A stretch of DNA of 64,000 nt from Oscillospiraceae bacterium. GTDB lineage: Bacteria; Bacillota; Clostridia; Oscillospirales; Ruminococcaceae. Positions within the stretch are counted from its first letter, which is position 1. The number at the start of each line of letters is the position of its first letter. Under the pieces are notes generated by a model. It made no database searches. It saw only the letters and a program-made list of their open reading frames with translations, and was not told the DNA's origin. Position numbers and translations under genes: made by a program. Shown one piece after another: positions 16,933 to 25,555 of this stretch. The stretch is from the NCBI GenBank assembly GCA_003512525.1, contig DOQG01000060.1, forward strand, positions 62,434-126,433, in the 5' to 3' direction.

Positions 16933-16966
16933 ACACGCCCACATTATTATGGGCGTGTGATTTTTT
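16933..16966 (+). terminator. terminator of infC-rpmI-rplT
   Basis: 9-bp stem 16933-16941 / 16950-16958 followed by six T. Confidence 0.93.
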
Positions 16967-17002
16967 ATATTTAAGGTGCAGAGCCGATGGCTTAAAAGGC
17001 AT

Positions 17003-17031
17003 AAAATATACCCAGCGGTCTGCTGGGTATA
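17003..17031 (-). terminator. terminator of the membrane-protein gene
   Basis: 10-bp stem 17007-17016 / 17022-17031 with T-rich sequence on the minus-strand 3' side, ten bases after the stop codon at 17041. Confidence 0.75.
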
Positions 17032-17040
17032 TAAATCCTT

Positions 17041-17934
17041 TTAATACATATCCTTGCTGTGGTGCTTGTAGTAGAATATATAGCTTCCGATAGCGCCCGC
17101 AACAACGAAAATAAATGTCACGATAAGACGGTTGAGCATATTGCCCGACAGCTCGGTATACTGCATTGAGTATTTTGCCAGATTATCAAGTATGCCGAAT
17201 ATGTTGACAACAGTGCCCGCTTCCTGTTCCTTTAAGAATATCTGGAACAGATAAGCAAAGCCGTTTGACAATACCCAACCCGCAAATGTAAGTATTGCGG
17301 TTAATATACAGTCGATAGTCCTCAGCTTCTTTGAGAACACAGTATAGAGCGATATTACCGCGGCAGACATTATAACGCCGCCTATCCAGCCGACAAGGTC
17401 AGACATCATTATAAACACCACGAAAATAGCTGAGCCGATGACAAGTCCGAGAATACCGCCGAGCACACCTTTTACAGTGCCTTTTACGTCAAACGGCGGG
17501 CGGACAGTTCCGTCGGAGCGTCTGCGCCTTGTCAGTATCTCGTAATCTTCAAGCTCCAGCACCTTTGCAACCTGAATAGGCGTTGTACTTCGCATTTCGC
17601 TTTTTAAATAGGCAGTGAGTTTTTCCAAAAATTCAATCAGCAACGGTAGATTTTCCTGCATCAGATTGTATCCCTTGCAGTAAATGTTGACGCAGCCGTC
17701 AACGTTTTCAACACCGAGCATTGTTTTCTTGGGAAAGCGCTCAGCCATAGTGTATATCCTGCCGAACTGTCGGTCGGTTATCACCGCACCGCACACTATG
17801 TCAAATCTGTGCTTTTTGTCGTTGTCGAAAACCACGATAGGAACACCGTTCTTCACGCCGCTGAGCGTAGCGGTTTCCGGGTCGTATTTAAGCCCTGTTT
17901 CCTTTTCAATAAGGCTGAGTTCGGAAAAAATCAT
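17041..17934 (-). CDS. hypothetical membrane protein
   Basis: 297 residues; not recognised. Residues 1-135 are soluble (MIFSELSLIEKETG start), a short RRRR stretch precedes PPFDVKG, then four to five hydrophobic segments: about 165-185, 190-210, 220-240 and 270-290. The tail is short and basic. The start at 17934 is chosen because AAAGAAAGGA lies nine bases upstream; an in-frame upstream start at 18036 would run through the promoter. Monocistronic with its own promoter and terminator, divergent from the RNA methylase. Function unknown. Confidence 0.75.
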   Translation of the reverse strand: MIFSELSLIEKETGLKYDPETATLSGVKNGVPIVVFDNDKKHRFDIVCGAVITDRQFGRIYTMAERFPKKTMLGVENVDGCVNIYCKGYNLMQENLPLLIEFLEKLTAYLKSEMRSTTPIQVAKVLELEDYEILTRRRRSDGTVRPPFDVKGTVKGVLGGILGLVIGSAIFVVFIMMSDLVGWIGGVIMSAAVISLYTVFSKKLRTIDCILTAILTFAGWVLSNGFAYLFQIFLKEQEAGTVVNIFGILDNLAKYSMQYTELSGNMLNRLIVTFIFVVAGAIGSYIFYYKHHSKDMY

Positions 17935-17971
17935 GTAATAAGTCCTTTCTTTACCGTACACGGATAAAGAA

Positions 17972-18000
17972 ATTTTAGCATAACAACAGGTAAAAGTCAA
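17972..18000 (-). promoter_or_regulatory. promoter of the membrane-protein gene
   Basis: Minus strand TTGACT (17995-18000), 17-bp spacer, TAAAAT (17972-17977). Confidence 0.75.
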
Positions 18001-18023
18001 GAAACTGAATGTTAAGGAGAAAT

Positions 18024-18812
18024 ATGGAAATAGCATCTAAGCAAAACAGTTATATAAAGGAATACCGAAAGCTGGTCGAGCAGAGAAAGTACCGCAGACA
18101 GTCGGGATTTTTCCCGTGCGAGGGCGCAAAGCTTGTTGTTGAAGCGGTTAAGAGCGGGTGCGCCTTAGGCGAAAACGCATACTATACTGCCGCCGCCGCG
18201 GAAAAATATCCCGAATGCATCAACCTTTTGCAGGAGCACTGCAAAATGATACAGATCACCGAGGAGGTAGCGGACAGTATTTCCGACACAAAATCCCCCC
18301 AGGGAATTTTTATTACGGTAAGACATCTTGACAAAATTCTGAATTTAAGTACAATAGATAGTAGCAGACAGTTTATAATATTGGAAAATTTACAAGATAT
18401 GGGTAACATTGGAACGATTATTCGTTCCTGTGACGCATTCTCGATCGACGGTGTTATACTTGTCGGAGATTGTGCGGACGTGTTTGCACCAAAAACCGTA
18501 AGGAGCGCGATGGGTTCGCTGTTCCGCCTTCCGATATACTGCTGTGAAACCGAAGAAGCGATCACGCTTTTGCAAAAGGGAGGATTTACCGTGTATTCGG
18601 CAGAACTTTCCGACAGGTCGGTGAAGCTCGGCGAGGAAAAGCTCCCCGAAAAGACAGCTGTTGTGATCGGCAACGAGGGCAACGGCGTTACCGATACGGT
18701 GAAGAACCTTTGCGACAAGTCGCTGTTCATTCCGATAAGCAGTGCCGAGAGCCTTAACGCATCGGTGGCGGCATCGGTCATTGCATGGGAATTGTCAAAG
18801 AGCAGAAAGTAG
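18024..18812 (+). CDS. SpoU/TrmH-family RNA 2'-O-methyltransferase
   Basis: 262 residues. N-terminal substrate-binding domain (about 1-95), then a SPOUT domain with the three family motifs: ENLQDMGNIGTIIRSCDAF (about 118-136), VVIGNEGNGV (about 212-221) and IPISSAESLNASVAASV (about 235-251), which form the knotted SAM site. Methylates a ribose 2'-OH in rRNA or tRNA; the target cannot be deduced. Start at 18024 because AAGGAG lies just upstream; the in-frame ATG at 18009 would swallow that site. Confidence 0.9.
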   Translation: MEIASKQNSYIKEYRKLVEQRKYRRQSGFFPCEGAKLVVEAVKSGCALGENAYYTAAAAEKYPECINLLQEHCKMIQITEEVADSISDTKSPQGIFITVRHLDKILNLSTIDSSRQFIILENLQDMGNIGTIIRSCDAFSIDGVILVGDCADVFAPKTVRSAMGSLFRLPIYCCETEEAITLLQKGGFTVYSAELSDRSVKLGEEKLPEKTAVVIGNEGNGVTDTVKNLCDKSLFIPISSAESLNASVAASVIAWELSKSRK

Positions 18813-18962
18813 TTTGATGTTAAACTCGGTTAATAATCGCACTATATAATTACGCGTTGAGATCGCGGCAATTTTATCCGGTGCTATGCTCGCCGGAATA
18901 ATGTTAAATTCTCAACAGCACAAAGAAAGTAACTCAAATAATTGAAATAAAACGTTAAGAGG

Positions 18963-19114
18963 CTTGCGTAAACAGCAGACGATATGCTTACTGTTTAATA
19001 AAACAACACCTTGACGATAAGAAAAGCAAATATTAAACGTTAAGAGGGGGCGGCGCAGCCGCTCGCCGTACACAAACTGCAGCAACGCACAAACGGTTTG
19101 AAAGGCGAATTTGG
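18963..19114. repeat. 152-bp repeat, copy 1
   Basis: Nearly identical to 19189-19341 (one indel, a few substitutions). Contains a GCGGC-gca-GCCGC hairpin near 19050-19062. The motif AACGTTAAGAGG also occurs once more just before copy 1 (near 18952). No coding potential; the rest of 18813-18962 shows nothing else I can name. Confidence 0.92.
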
Positions 19115-19180
19115 AGCGGCACACTGCCGCCGAATTTGGAGCGGCACACTGCCGCCGAATTTGAAGCGGCACACTGCCGT
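19106..19180. repeat. three tandem 25-bp units
   Basis: Units at 19106-19130, 19131-19155 and 19156-19180; the third differs at two positions. They begin inside the end of repeat copy 1. Confidence 0.92.
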
Positions 19181-19188
19181 CCGACTGT

Positions 19189-19341
19189 CTTGCGTAAACA
19201 GCAGACGATATGCTTACTGTTTAATAAAAACAACACCTTGACGATAAGAAAAGCCAAGATTAAACGTTAAGAGGGGGCGGCGCAGCCGCTCGCCGTACAC
19301 AAACTGTAGCAACGCACAAACAGTTTGAAAGGCGAATTTGG
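19189..19341. repeat. 153-bp repeat, copy 2
   Basis: Second copy of 18963-19114, ending 34 bases before the topA start, so it would lie in the topA leader if transcribed from upstream. Confidence 0.92.
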
Positions 19342-19375
19342 GGTGCCGCATCGGCACGGAAAGGAAGACGAAAAT

Positions 19376-21472
19376 TTGTCCCATCTGGTAATAGTTGAGT
19401 CGCCGGCAAAGGCGAAAACAATTGAAAAGTATCTCGGAAAGGATTACTCCGTAGTAGCATCTGTAGGTCATATACGCGACCTGCCGAAGTCGAAGCTCGG
19501 AGTTGATGTTGATAATAACTTTGAGCCGAAATACGAAAACAAAAAAGATAAGGCGGCTCTTATAAAAGAGCTTAAGAAAGACGCAAAGGCATCCGATATA
19601 GTATACCTTGCGACCGACCCTGATAGAGAGGGAGAGGCTATATCGTGGCATCTGGCACACGTCCTCGGGATAAGCCCCGATGCACCTGTGCGTGTTACAT
19701 TCAGTGAAATTACAAAGAGCGGTATTGAGGCAGGAATGAGCCATCCGAGAACGCTTGATATGGATCTTATCAACGCTCAGCAGGCAAGACGTATCCTCGA
19801 CAGAATAGTAGGCTATAAGTTAAGCCCGTTCTTATGGAAAAAAGTAAGACGCGGACTTTCTGCCGGACGAGTTCAGTCGGTCGCTGTAAGACTTATCGTT
19901 GACAGAGAGCAGGAAATCGAGAACTTCAAGGCTCAGGAGTACTGGAGCATTGACGCAAAGCTGTTGTCCGCTTCGAGCAGACGTGCATTCCCTGCAAAGC
20001 TGACAGAGGTAAAGGGCGAGAAGTTCAAGGCACTTAATAAAGAAGAAACCGACAAGGTGCTTGCTATGCTTGAAAACGGCGAGTTTATCATCACCAATAT
20101 CAAGAACAGCACAAGAAAGAAAACACCCGCACCGCCGTTTACCACATCTACCTTACAGCAGGAAGCGTCAAGAAAGCTGTCGTTCAATGCAAGACGTACA
20201 ATGAAAGCGGCACAGGAGCTGTACGAAGGCGTTGAGATACCCGATATGGGCGCGGTAGGTATCATAACCTATATGCGTACCGACAGCCTGCGTATTTCGG
20301 ACGAGGCTAAGGCGGCCGCCGCTCAGATGATAGAAAGCACATACGGTAAGGAATATCTGCCATCAAAGCCCAGAGTGTTCAAGTCAAAGAACAACGCTCA
20401 GGACGCGCACGAGGCTATCCGTCCCACAATAATCACGCTTACTCCCGAAAAGGTAAAGTCTGCGCTTACAAGCGACCAGTATAAGCTGTATAAGCTGATA
20501 TGGGAGCGCTTTATGGCAAGCCAGATGGAAAATCAGCTGCTTGACACAAAGGCAGTCGATATCACCTGCGGAGAGTGTTTGTTCAAGGCAAACGGATACA
20601 CCGTAAAATTTGACGGCTTTACAAAGCTGTATGAAGAAAGCAAGGATAATGACGAAGAGGAGGGCGGCGCACTGCCGGCTCTTGAAGTCGGCGAGAAGCT
20701 GAAAGTAAAAGAGCTTACAGGCAACCAGCATTTCACTCAGCCGCCGCCGAGGTATACAGAAGCAAGCCTTATCAAGGCGCTTGAGGAAAACGGCATAGGC
20801 AGACCGTCTACCTATGCACCGACAATCGCCACGATACTTGACAGACACTATGTCGAGCGCGAAGCAAAGCAGTTAAAACCGACCTCGCTCGGTATAGTGA
20901 TAACCGACCTTATGAAGGGTCATTTTGAGCGTATAGTGGACGCAAAGTTTACCGCACAGATGGAAAGCGACCTTGATAAGATCGAAGCGGGAAAGGCCGA
21001 CTGGGTCGATGTACTCGGAAAGTTCTACACAGGCTTTGACAAGATGCTTACAAAGGCAGAAAAGGATATGGAGGGCAAGAGGGTGAAGATACCCGATGAG
21101 CCTACCGATATAGTCTGTGACAAGTGCGGTAAGCCTATGGTCATAAAGATAGGACCTTACGGAAAGTTCCTCGGTTGCTCGGGCTTCCCCGAGTGCAAGA
21201 ACACCAAGAGGATAGTAAACGAAACAGGCGGACTTTGTCCCCACTGCGGCGGCAAGATGCTTGCCAAGAAGTCAAAGAAGGGTAAGCCTTTCTTCGGCTG
21301 CGAAAACTACAAGGACTGCAACTTTATGACATGGGATACACCTCTTGCGGATAAGTGCCCCAAGTGCGGCTCGACGCTGTTCAAAAAGGTCGGCAAGCAG
21401 GGTCAGGTATACTGCGCAAAGGACGGCTGCGGATATGTACGCCCCGCCGATGAGGATAAGAAAAACGACTGA
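19376..21472 (+). CDS. topA: DNA topoisomerase I
   Basis: 698 residues; type IA enzyme that relaxes negative supercoils. Toprim domain at the N-terminus (LVIVESPAKAKTIEKYLG; DPDREGEA about 81-88), catalytic Tyr about 299 in GIITYMRTDS, and three Cys4 zinc ribbons in the last 130 residues (CDKCGKPM, CPHCGGKM, CPKCGSTL). Start is TTG at 19376, where the family begins, preceded by GGAAAGGAAG; a longer frame would start within the repeat. First gene of a run topA-trmFO-plsX. The upstream repeat region may affect its expression (inference). Confidence 0.96.
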   Translation: MSHLVIVESPAKAKTIEKYLGKDYSVVASVGHIRDLPKSKLGVDVDNNFEPKYENKKDKAALIKELKKDAKASDIVYLATDPDREGEAISWHLAHVLGISPDAPVRVTFSEITKSGIEAGMSHPRTLDMDLINAQQARRILDRIVGYKLSPFLWKKVRRGLSAGRVQSVAVRLIVDREQEIENFKAQEYWSIDAKLLSASSRRAFPAKLTEVKGEKFKALNKEETDKVLAMLENGEFIITNIKNSTRKKTPAPPFTTSTLQQEASRKLSFNARRTMKAAQELYEGVEIPDMGAVGIITYMRTDSLRISDEAKAAAAQMIESTYGKEYLPSKPRVFKSKNNAQDAHEAIRPTIITLTPEKVKSALTSDQYKLYKLIWERFMASQMENQLLDTKAVDITCGECLFKANGYTVKFDGFTKLYEESKDNDEEEGGALPALEVGEKLKVKELTGNQHFTQPPPRYTEASLIKALEENGIGRPSTYAPTIATILDRHYVEREAKQLKPTSLGIVITDLMKGHFERIVDAKFTAQMESDLDKIEAGKADWVDVLGKFYTGFDKMLTKAEKDMEGKRVKIPDEPTDIVCDKCGKPMVIKIGPYGKFLGCSGFPECKNTKRIVNETGGLCPHCGGKMLAKKSKKGKPFFGCENYKDCNFMTWDTPLADKCPKCGSTLFKKVGKQGQVYCAKDGCGYVRPADEDKKND

Positions 21473-21486
21473 TAAGGATAGATAAA

Positions 21487-22803
21487 TTGGATAAAAATAC
21501 CGTTACCGTGATAGGCGCGGGTCTTGCGGGGGTTGAAGCGGCATGGGCACTCGCAAACAGAGGCTTTCATGTAAGACTTTGCGAGATGAAGCCCGAAAAG
21601 TATTCGCCCGCCCACAAGTACAAGGGCTTTGCAGAGCTTGTATGCAGTAATTCGCTGAAAAGTGCCGACACTGCCAGTGCCTGCGGTATGCTTAAGGAAG
21701 AAATGCGCTATATGAATTCTGTCACGATGATCGCGGCAGAGAAGACAAAGGTCAGCGCAGGCGGTGCTCTTGCGGTAAACCGCACGGAGTTCTCCGACGC
21801 TGTGACCGAAATGATAACAAATCACCCGGATATAGAGATCGTAAGCGGCGAGATAACCGAGTTCCCCGAAAGTAACACCGTAATAGCAACAGGACCGCTT
21901 ACAAGCGATATTTTCGCCGAAAAGATACAGCAGCGTTGCGGCAGTCCGCTCAGCTTCTATGACGCGGCGGCACCTATAGTTACAGCAGAAAGCATTGATA
22001 TGAGCCTTGCGTTCTTTGCAACGCGCTACGACAAGGGCGAGGCTGACTATATCAACTGCCCGATGACAAAGGAAGAGTACGAGGCGTTCTATAATGAGCT
22101 TGTAAATGCCGAGAGCGTACCGCTCAAAAGCTTTGAAAATCTCAAGGTGTATGAGGGCTGTATGCCTGTTGAGGTGCTTGCAAAGCGCGGTATAGAAAGT
22201 GTGCGTTACGGCTGTATGAAGCCTGTCGGTCTTACCGACCCGAGGACAGGCAGACGACCTTATGCGGTTGTACAGCTCAGAAAAGAAAACAACGAGGGTA
22301 CGCTTTATAACCTTGTGGGATTTCAGACAAACCTGAAATTCGGCGAGCAGAAGAGAGTATTCTCAATGATAACAGGACTTCAGAACGCGGAGTTTGTAAG
22401 ATACGGTGTTATGCACAGAAATACATTCCTTAATTCTCCGGGACTGCTTGACAAGAATTTTAAGCTGATCGACAGCAATAATATCTACTTTGCAGGTCAG
22501 ATGACGGGCGTTGAGGGATATGTCGAAAGCGCGGCATCGGGAATTATCGCGGGAATAAACCTCGCAAGGGCGCTTGACGGCGAAAAGCCGCTCGAACTGC
22601 CCGAAACCTGTATGACGGCGGCGCTTGCAAAGCATATAAGCACAGAGAATAAGGACTTTCAACCTATGGGTGCGAATATGGGTATATTACCTCCGCTCCC
22701 CGAGAGGATAAAGGACAAGAAGTTAAGATACAGGACTGTTGCTGACAGGGGGCTTGCAGATCTAAGAAAAGCACTCTGCGAGCAGGGTGTTATCAAAGAG
22801 TAA
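21487..22803 (+). CDS. trmFO: folate-dependent tRNA m5U54 methyltransferase TrmFO
   Basis: 438 residues; FAD- and methylenetetrahydrofolate-dependent enzyme forming 5-methyluridine at tRNA position 54. FAD-binding loop VIGAGLAGVEAAWALA at residues about 6-21, then YKGFAELVCSNSLKS, VGFQTNLKFGEQKRVF and GQMTGVEGYVESAASG. TTG start at 21487, 14 bases after topA, with a TAAGGATAG ribosome site. The topA-trmFO pairing is common in Firmicutes. Confidence 0.96.
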   Translation: MDKNTVTVIGAGLAGVEAAWALANRGFHVRLCEMKPEKYSPAHKYKGFAELVCSNSLKSADTASACGMLKEEMRYMNSVTMIAAEKTKVSAGGALAVNRTEFSDAVTEMITNHPDIEIVSGEITEFPESNTVIATGPLTSDIFAEKIQQRCGSPLSFYDAAAPIVTAESIDMSLAFFATRYDKGEADYINCPMTKEEYEAFYNELVNAESVPLKSFENLKVYEGCMPVEVLAKRGIESVRYGCMKPVGLTDPRTGRRPYAVVQLRKENNEGTLYNLVGFQTNLKFGEQKRVFSMITGLQNAEFVRYGVMHRNTFLNSPGLLDKNFKLIDSNNIYFAGQMTGVEGYVESAASGIIAGINLARALDGEKPLELPETCMTAALAKHISTENKDFQPMGANMGILPPLPERIKDKKLRYRTVADRGLADLRKALCEQGVIKE

Positions 22804-22841
22804 ACGAAACAGATTTTACCTTAACGAAAGGAAAACGGAAT

Positions 22842-23840
22842 ATGAAAATAGCTATAGACGCATTCGGCGGAGATAATGCACCCGACGAGGTAGTAAAGGG
22901 TGCGGTAGCCGCTGTAAAGGAATACGGTGTCGACATTGTACTGACAGGTGACACAAAGAAGCTTGACGAGTGCTTCACAAAGCTCGGACTTCCAAAGGAT
23001 CACATCACGTTTGAGCAGGCTGACGGAGTTATCGAAATAGAGGATAACCCCAAAATGATATTAAAGGAAAAGAAGAACTGCTCTATGGGCGTGGCTATGC
23101 AGATGGTAGCTGACGGCAGAGCGGACGCTATGATAAGTGCAGGCAGTACGGCGGCTCTTGTTATGGGCGGTACTCTTATAGTTAAGCGTATCAAGGGTGT
23201 AAAGCGTCCTTCACTCACTCCCATTATGCCCGGTCTTAAGAATATGTATATACTGCTTGACGGCGGCGCAAATGTTGACTGCCGCCCCGATATGTTAAGA
23301 CAGTTTGCTGTAATGGGCAGTGTATATATGAACAAGATCATGGGTGTTGATAACCCCAAGGTCGGACTTCTCAATGTCGGCGCGGAGGAAGAAAAGGGCA
23401 GAGAGCTTGAACAGGAAACCTACGCGCTCCTCAAAAACAGCACACTGAACTTCACAGGTAACGTTGAAGCCAGAAATGCCGCACTCGGCGAGGTTGACGT
23501 TGTGGTTACAGACGGCTTTACAGGCAACGTTTATCTTAAAACAGTCGAGGGTATGGGCAAGTTTATGAAGGCTTCGCTCAAAAAGATATTCTTCCGCAAC
23601 CTCGGTACAAAGATAGGCGCAATGTTTGCTATGAAGGGCATCAAGGAAATAAGCAAGCAGATGGACTACAGAGAAACAGGCGGTTCGCCGCTTCTCGGCA
23701 CTGCAAAGCCCGTGCTCAAGGCGCACGGAAGCAGTGACGCTCTTGCATTCAAGAACGCCGTAAGACAGGCCAAGGATTTCGTCGAGAGAAATGTTATCGC
23801 AGAGATGGAAAAGGTGCTGTCGGAAAATACGGAAGGTTGA
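22842..23840 (+). CDS. plsX: phosphate acyltransferase PlsX
   Basis: 332 residues; converts acyl-ACP to acyl-phosphate for phosphatidic acid synthesis. Begins MKIAIDAFGGDNAPDEVVKG, with AMISAGSTAALVMGG and VTDGFTGNVYLK. GAAAGGAAAA precedes the ATG. In many Firmicutes plsX is followed by acpP; here rnc follows directly. A PlsY-like gene lies at 37562. Confidence 0.96.
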   Translation: MKIAIDAFGGDNAPDEVVKGAVAAVKEYGVDIVLTGDTKKLDECFTKLGLPKDHITFEQADGVIEIEDNPKMILKEKKNCSMGVAMQMVADGRADAMISAGSTAALVMGGTLIVKRIKGVKRPSLTPIMPGLKNMYILLDGGANVDCRPDMLRQFAVMGSVYMNKIMGVDNPKVGLLNVGAEEEKGRELEQETYALLKNSTLNFTGNVEARNAALGEVDVVVTDGFTGNVYLKTVEGMGKFMKASLKKIFFRNLGTKIGAMFAMKGIKEISKQMDYRETGGSPLLGTAKPVLKAHGSSDALAFKNAVRQAKDFVERNVIAEMEKVLSENTEG

Positions 23841-23851
23841 TTTTTGGCTTG

Positions 23852-23871
23852 CGGGAGGGGCTTCCCTCCCG
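23852..23871 (+). other. GC-rich hairpin between plsX and rnc
   Basis: 8-bp stem 23852-23859 / 23864-23871 with a 4-nt loop and no T-run. Possibly an mRNA stability or processing hairpin, conceivably a target of RNase III encoded by the next gene (inference). Confidence 0.55.
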
Positions 23872-23895
23872 TGAGAATTATTGAAAGGAAAAGAA

Positions 23896-24576
23896 ATGAC
23901 AGAGCTTGAACAGATAATAGGCTATACGTTCAAAAATCCCGAGCTTTTAAAAGAAGCTCTTACTCATTCGTCATACACAAACGGCAAACATCTGCGCAGT
24001 AACGAGCGCCTTGAATTTTTAGGCGACAGCGTGCTGAGCATTGTTGTGTCCGAGCATCTCTTTGAAAATCTTACAAACCTGCCCGAGGGACAGCTTACTA
24101 AGATAAGAGCAAGCGTTGTGTGTGAAAATGCGCTTTATCCCTTTGCAAGGAAAATAGATTTAGGCAAGTATATTTTCCTGGGAAAAGGAGAAGAGCATAC
24201 GGGCGGCAGAGATCGCCACTCTATACTCGCGGACGCATTTGAGGCACTGATAGCGGCAATTTACCTTGACGGCGGATTTGAAGCGGCAAGGAATTTCATA
24301 CTGCCGTTTATCCCTCCGCTTGACAAGCTGAGCACTGGTAAATTCCTGCTCGGAGATTACAAGACGGTGTTGCAGGAGATAATCCAGCAGAACCCCGAGG
24401 AGCGTGTGACTTATGAGATAAGCGATGAGTGCGGACAGGCGCATAATAAGCAGTTCACCGCAAATGTGCTTCTGAACGGTCAGATAATCGGTACAGGCAA
24501 GGGCAAGAGCAAGAAGGAAGCGGAGCAGAGCGCCGCAAAAGAGGCAATAAGCCTTATGGGATATGAAACAAACTAA
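23896..24576 (+). CDS. rnc: ribonuclease III
   Basis: 226 residues; cleaves double-stranded RNA in rRNA processing and mRNA decay. Signature NERLEFLGDSVLSIVVSEHL (about 36-55) with catalytic Glu/Asp, second acidic pair in DAFEALIAAIYLDGG, and a C-terminal dsRNA-binding domain ending GKGKSKKEAEQSAAKEAI. Start ATG at 23896 after AAAGGAAAAGAA. Its 3' end overlaps the radical SAM gene by 14 bases, so they are probably translated together. Confidence 0.96.
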   Translation: MTELEQIIGYTFKNPELLKEALTHSSYTNGKHLRSNERLEFLGDSVLSIVVSEHLFENLTNLPEGQLTKIRASVVCENALYPFARKIDLGKYIFLGKGEEHTGGRDRHSILADAFEALIAAIYLDGGFEAARNFILPFIPPLDKLSTGKFLLGDYKTVLQEIIQQNPEERVTYEISDECGQAHNKQFTANVLLNGQIIGTGKGKSKKEAEQSAAKEAISLMGYETN

Positions 24577-25555
24577 CATTTCGGTATTTATACCGCATTA
24601 CGGCTGTAAGCATATATGCAGCTTCTGCAATCAGAAGACGATAAGCGGACACAGCGAGCCCGTCACCGAAAAGGAGCTTGAAGGCATACTTGAGAGTCAG
24701 CTTGAAAATCTGAAAAACAGCGGAACAAAGGCGCAGATAGCGTTTTTCGGCGGCAGCTTTACCGCAATAGACCGCGATTATATGATAAGACTGCTGACAG
24801 TAGCCAAGCGTTATACAGACGCATATCCCGAGCAGTATGACGGCATACGCTGTTCTACAAGACCGGACTGCATTGATGAAGAGATACTTGATATCCTGAA
24901 AAAATACGGAATGACAGCGATAGAACTCGGTGCGCAGAGTATGAATGACGAGGTGCTCCGTGCTAACCGCAGAGGACACACAGCTGAAGACGTAAGGCGT
25001 GCGTCGCGGCTTATAAAGCAGTACGGCTTCGAGCTCGGGCTTCAGATGATGACCGGACTGTATAAGGATACAGAGCAGTATTGTATCGATACGGCAAACG
25101 AATTTATCGCGCTTCACTGCGACACGGTGAGAATTTACCCTACTGTTATACTGAAAAACACCGAGCTTGGCAGACTGCACGAAAGCGGTGTGTATGACAG
25201 CTTTACATTTGAGCAGACGACAAGGCTATGCGCAAAGCTGCTCGATATGTTCAATAAAGCGGGAGTTGCCGTTATCCGTATGGGACTGCACGCAAGCCGT
25301 GACGTTGAGCAGGAAATGATCGGCGGAGTATATCACCCGGCACTGCGAGAGATAGCAGAGAGCATCTTGTATCTTGATAAAATGAACGCCGTGTGTGAGG
25401 ATGGGGGAAAATATATTTTCTACACTGACAAGCGTAATATAAGCAAGATAATAGGACAGGGCGGAGCTAACCGCAATGCGCTTTCACAGCGCGGGATTTC
25501 CTTTAAAATAAAGGAAGAGAAAGGCACGGATCTCCGTGCGGAGAGGATCGGTTGA
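24563..25555 (+). CDS. Elp3-like radical SAM protein
   Basis: 330 residues. Radical SAM cluster motif CKHICSFCNQ (CxxxCxxC, about 14-21), then FFGGSFTAID and a TIM-barrel core with IELGAQSMNDEVL and GLQMMTGLYKDT. It resembles the radical SAM domain of Elp3 but lacks the acetyltransferase domain. Found between rnc and smc in many Clostridia; function not established, tRNA modification is the usual guess. Overlaps rnc upstream; the stop overlaps the smc start (TGATG). Confidence 0.85.
   Translation: MKQTNISVFIPHYGCKHICSFCNQKTISGHSEPVTEKELEGILESQLENLKNSGTKAQIAFFGGSFTAIDRDYMIRLLTVAKRYTDAYPEQYDGIRCSTRPDCIDEEILDILKKYGMTAIELGAQSMNDEVLRANRRGHTAEDVRRASRLIKQYGFELGLQMMTGLYKDTEQYCIDTANEFIALHCDTVRIYPTVILKNTELGRLHESGVYDSFTFEQTTRLCAKLLDMFNKAGVAVIRMGLHASRDVEQEMIGGVYHPALREIAESILYLDKMNAVCEDGGKYIFYTDKRNISKIIGQGGANRNALSQRGISFKIKEEKGTDLRAERIG

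Noticed and set aside
18912..19172. Cys/Arg-rich small proteins on the minus strand within the repeats
   Set aside because: They arise from the repeats themselves, start in different frames in the two copies and lack ribosome sites.
19106..19180. CRISPR-like array
   Set aside because: The 25-bp units are directly adjacent with no unique spacers, and there are no cas genes.
20384..20848. 154-codon open frame opposite topA
   Set aside because: No family resemblance; topA frame is unbroken with catalytic motifs here.
24563..24576. Frameshift between rnc and the radical SAM gene
   Set aside because: Both proteins have complete, normal ends; the 14-base overlap is ordinary translational coupling.
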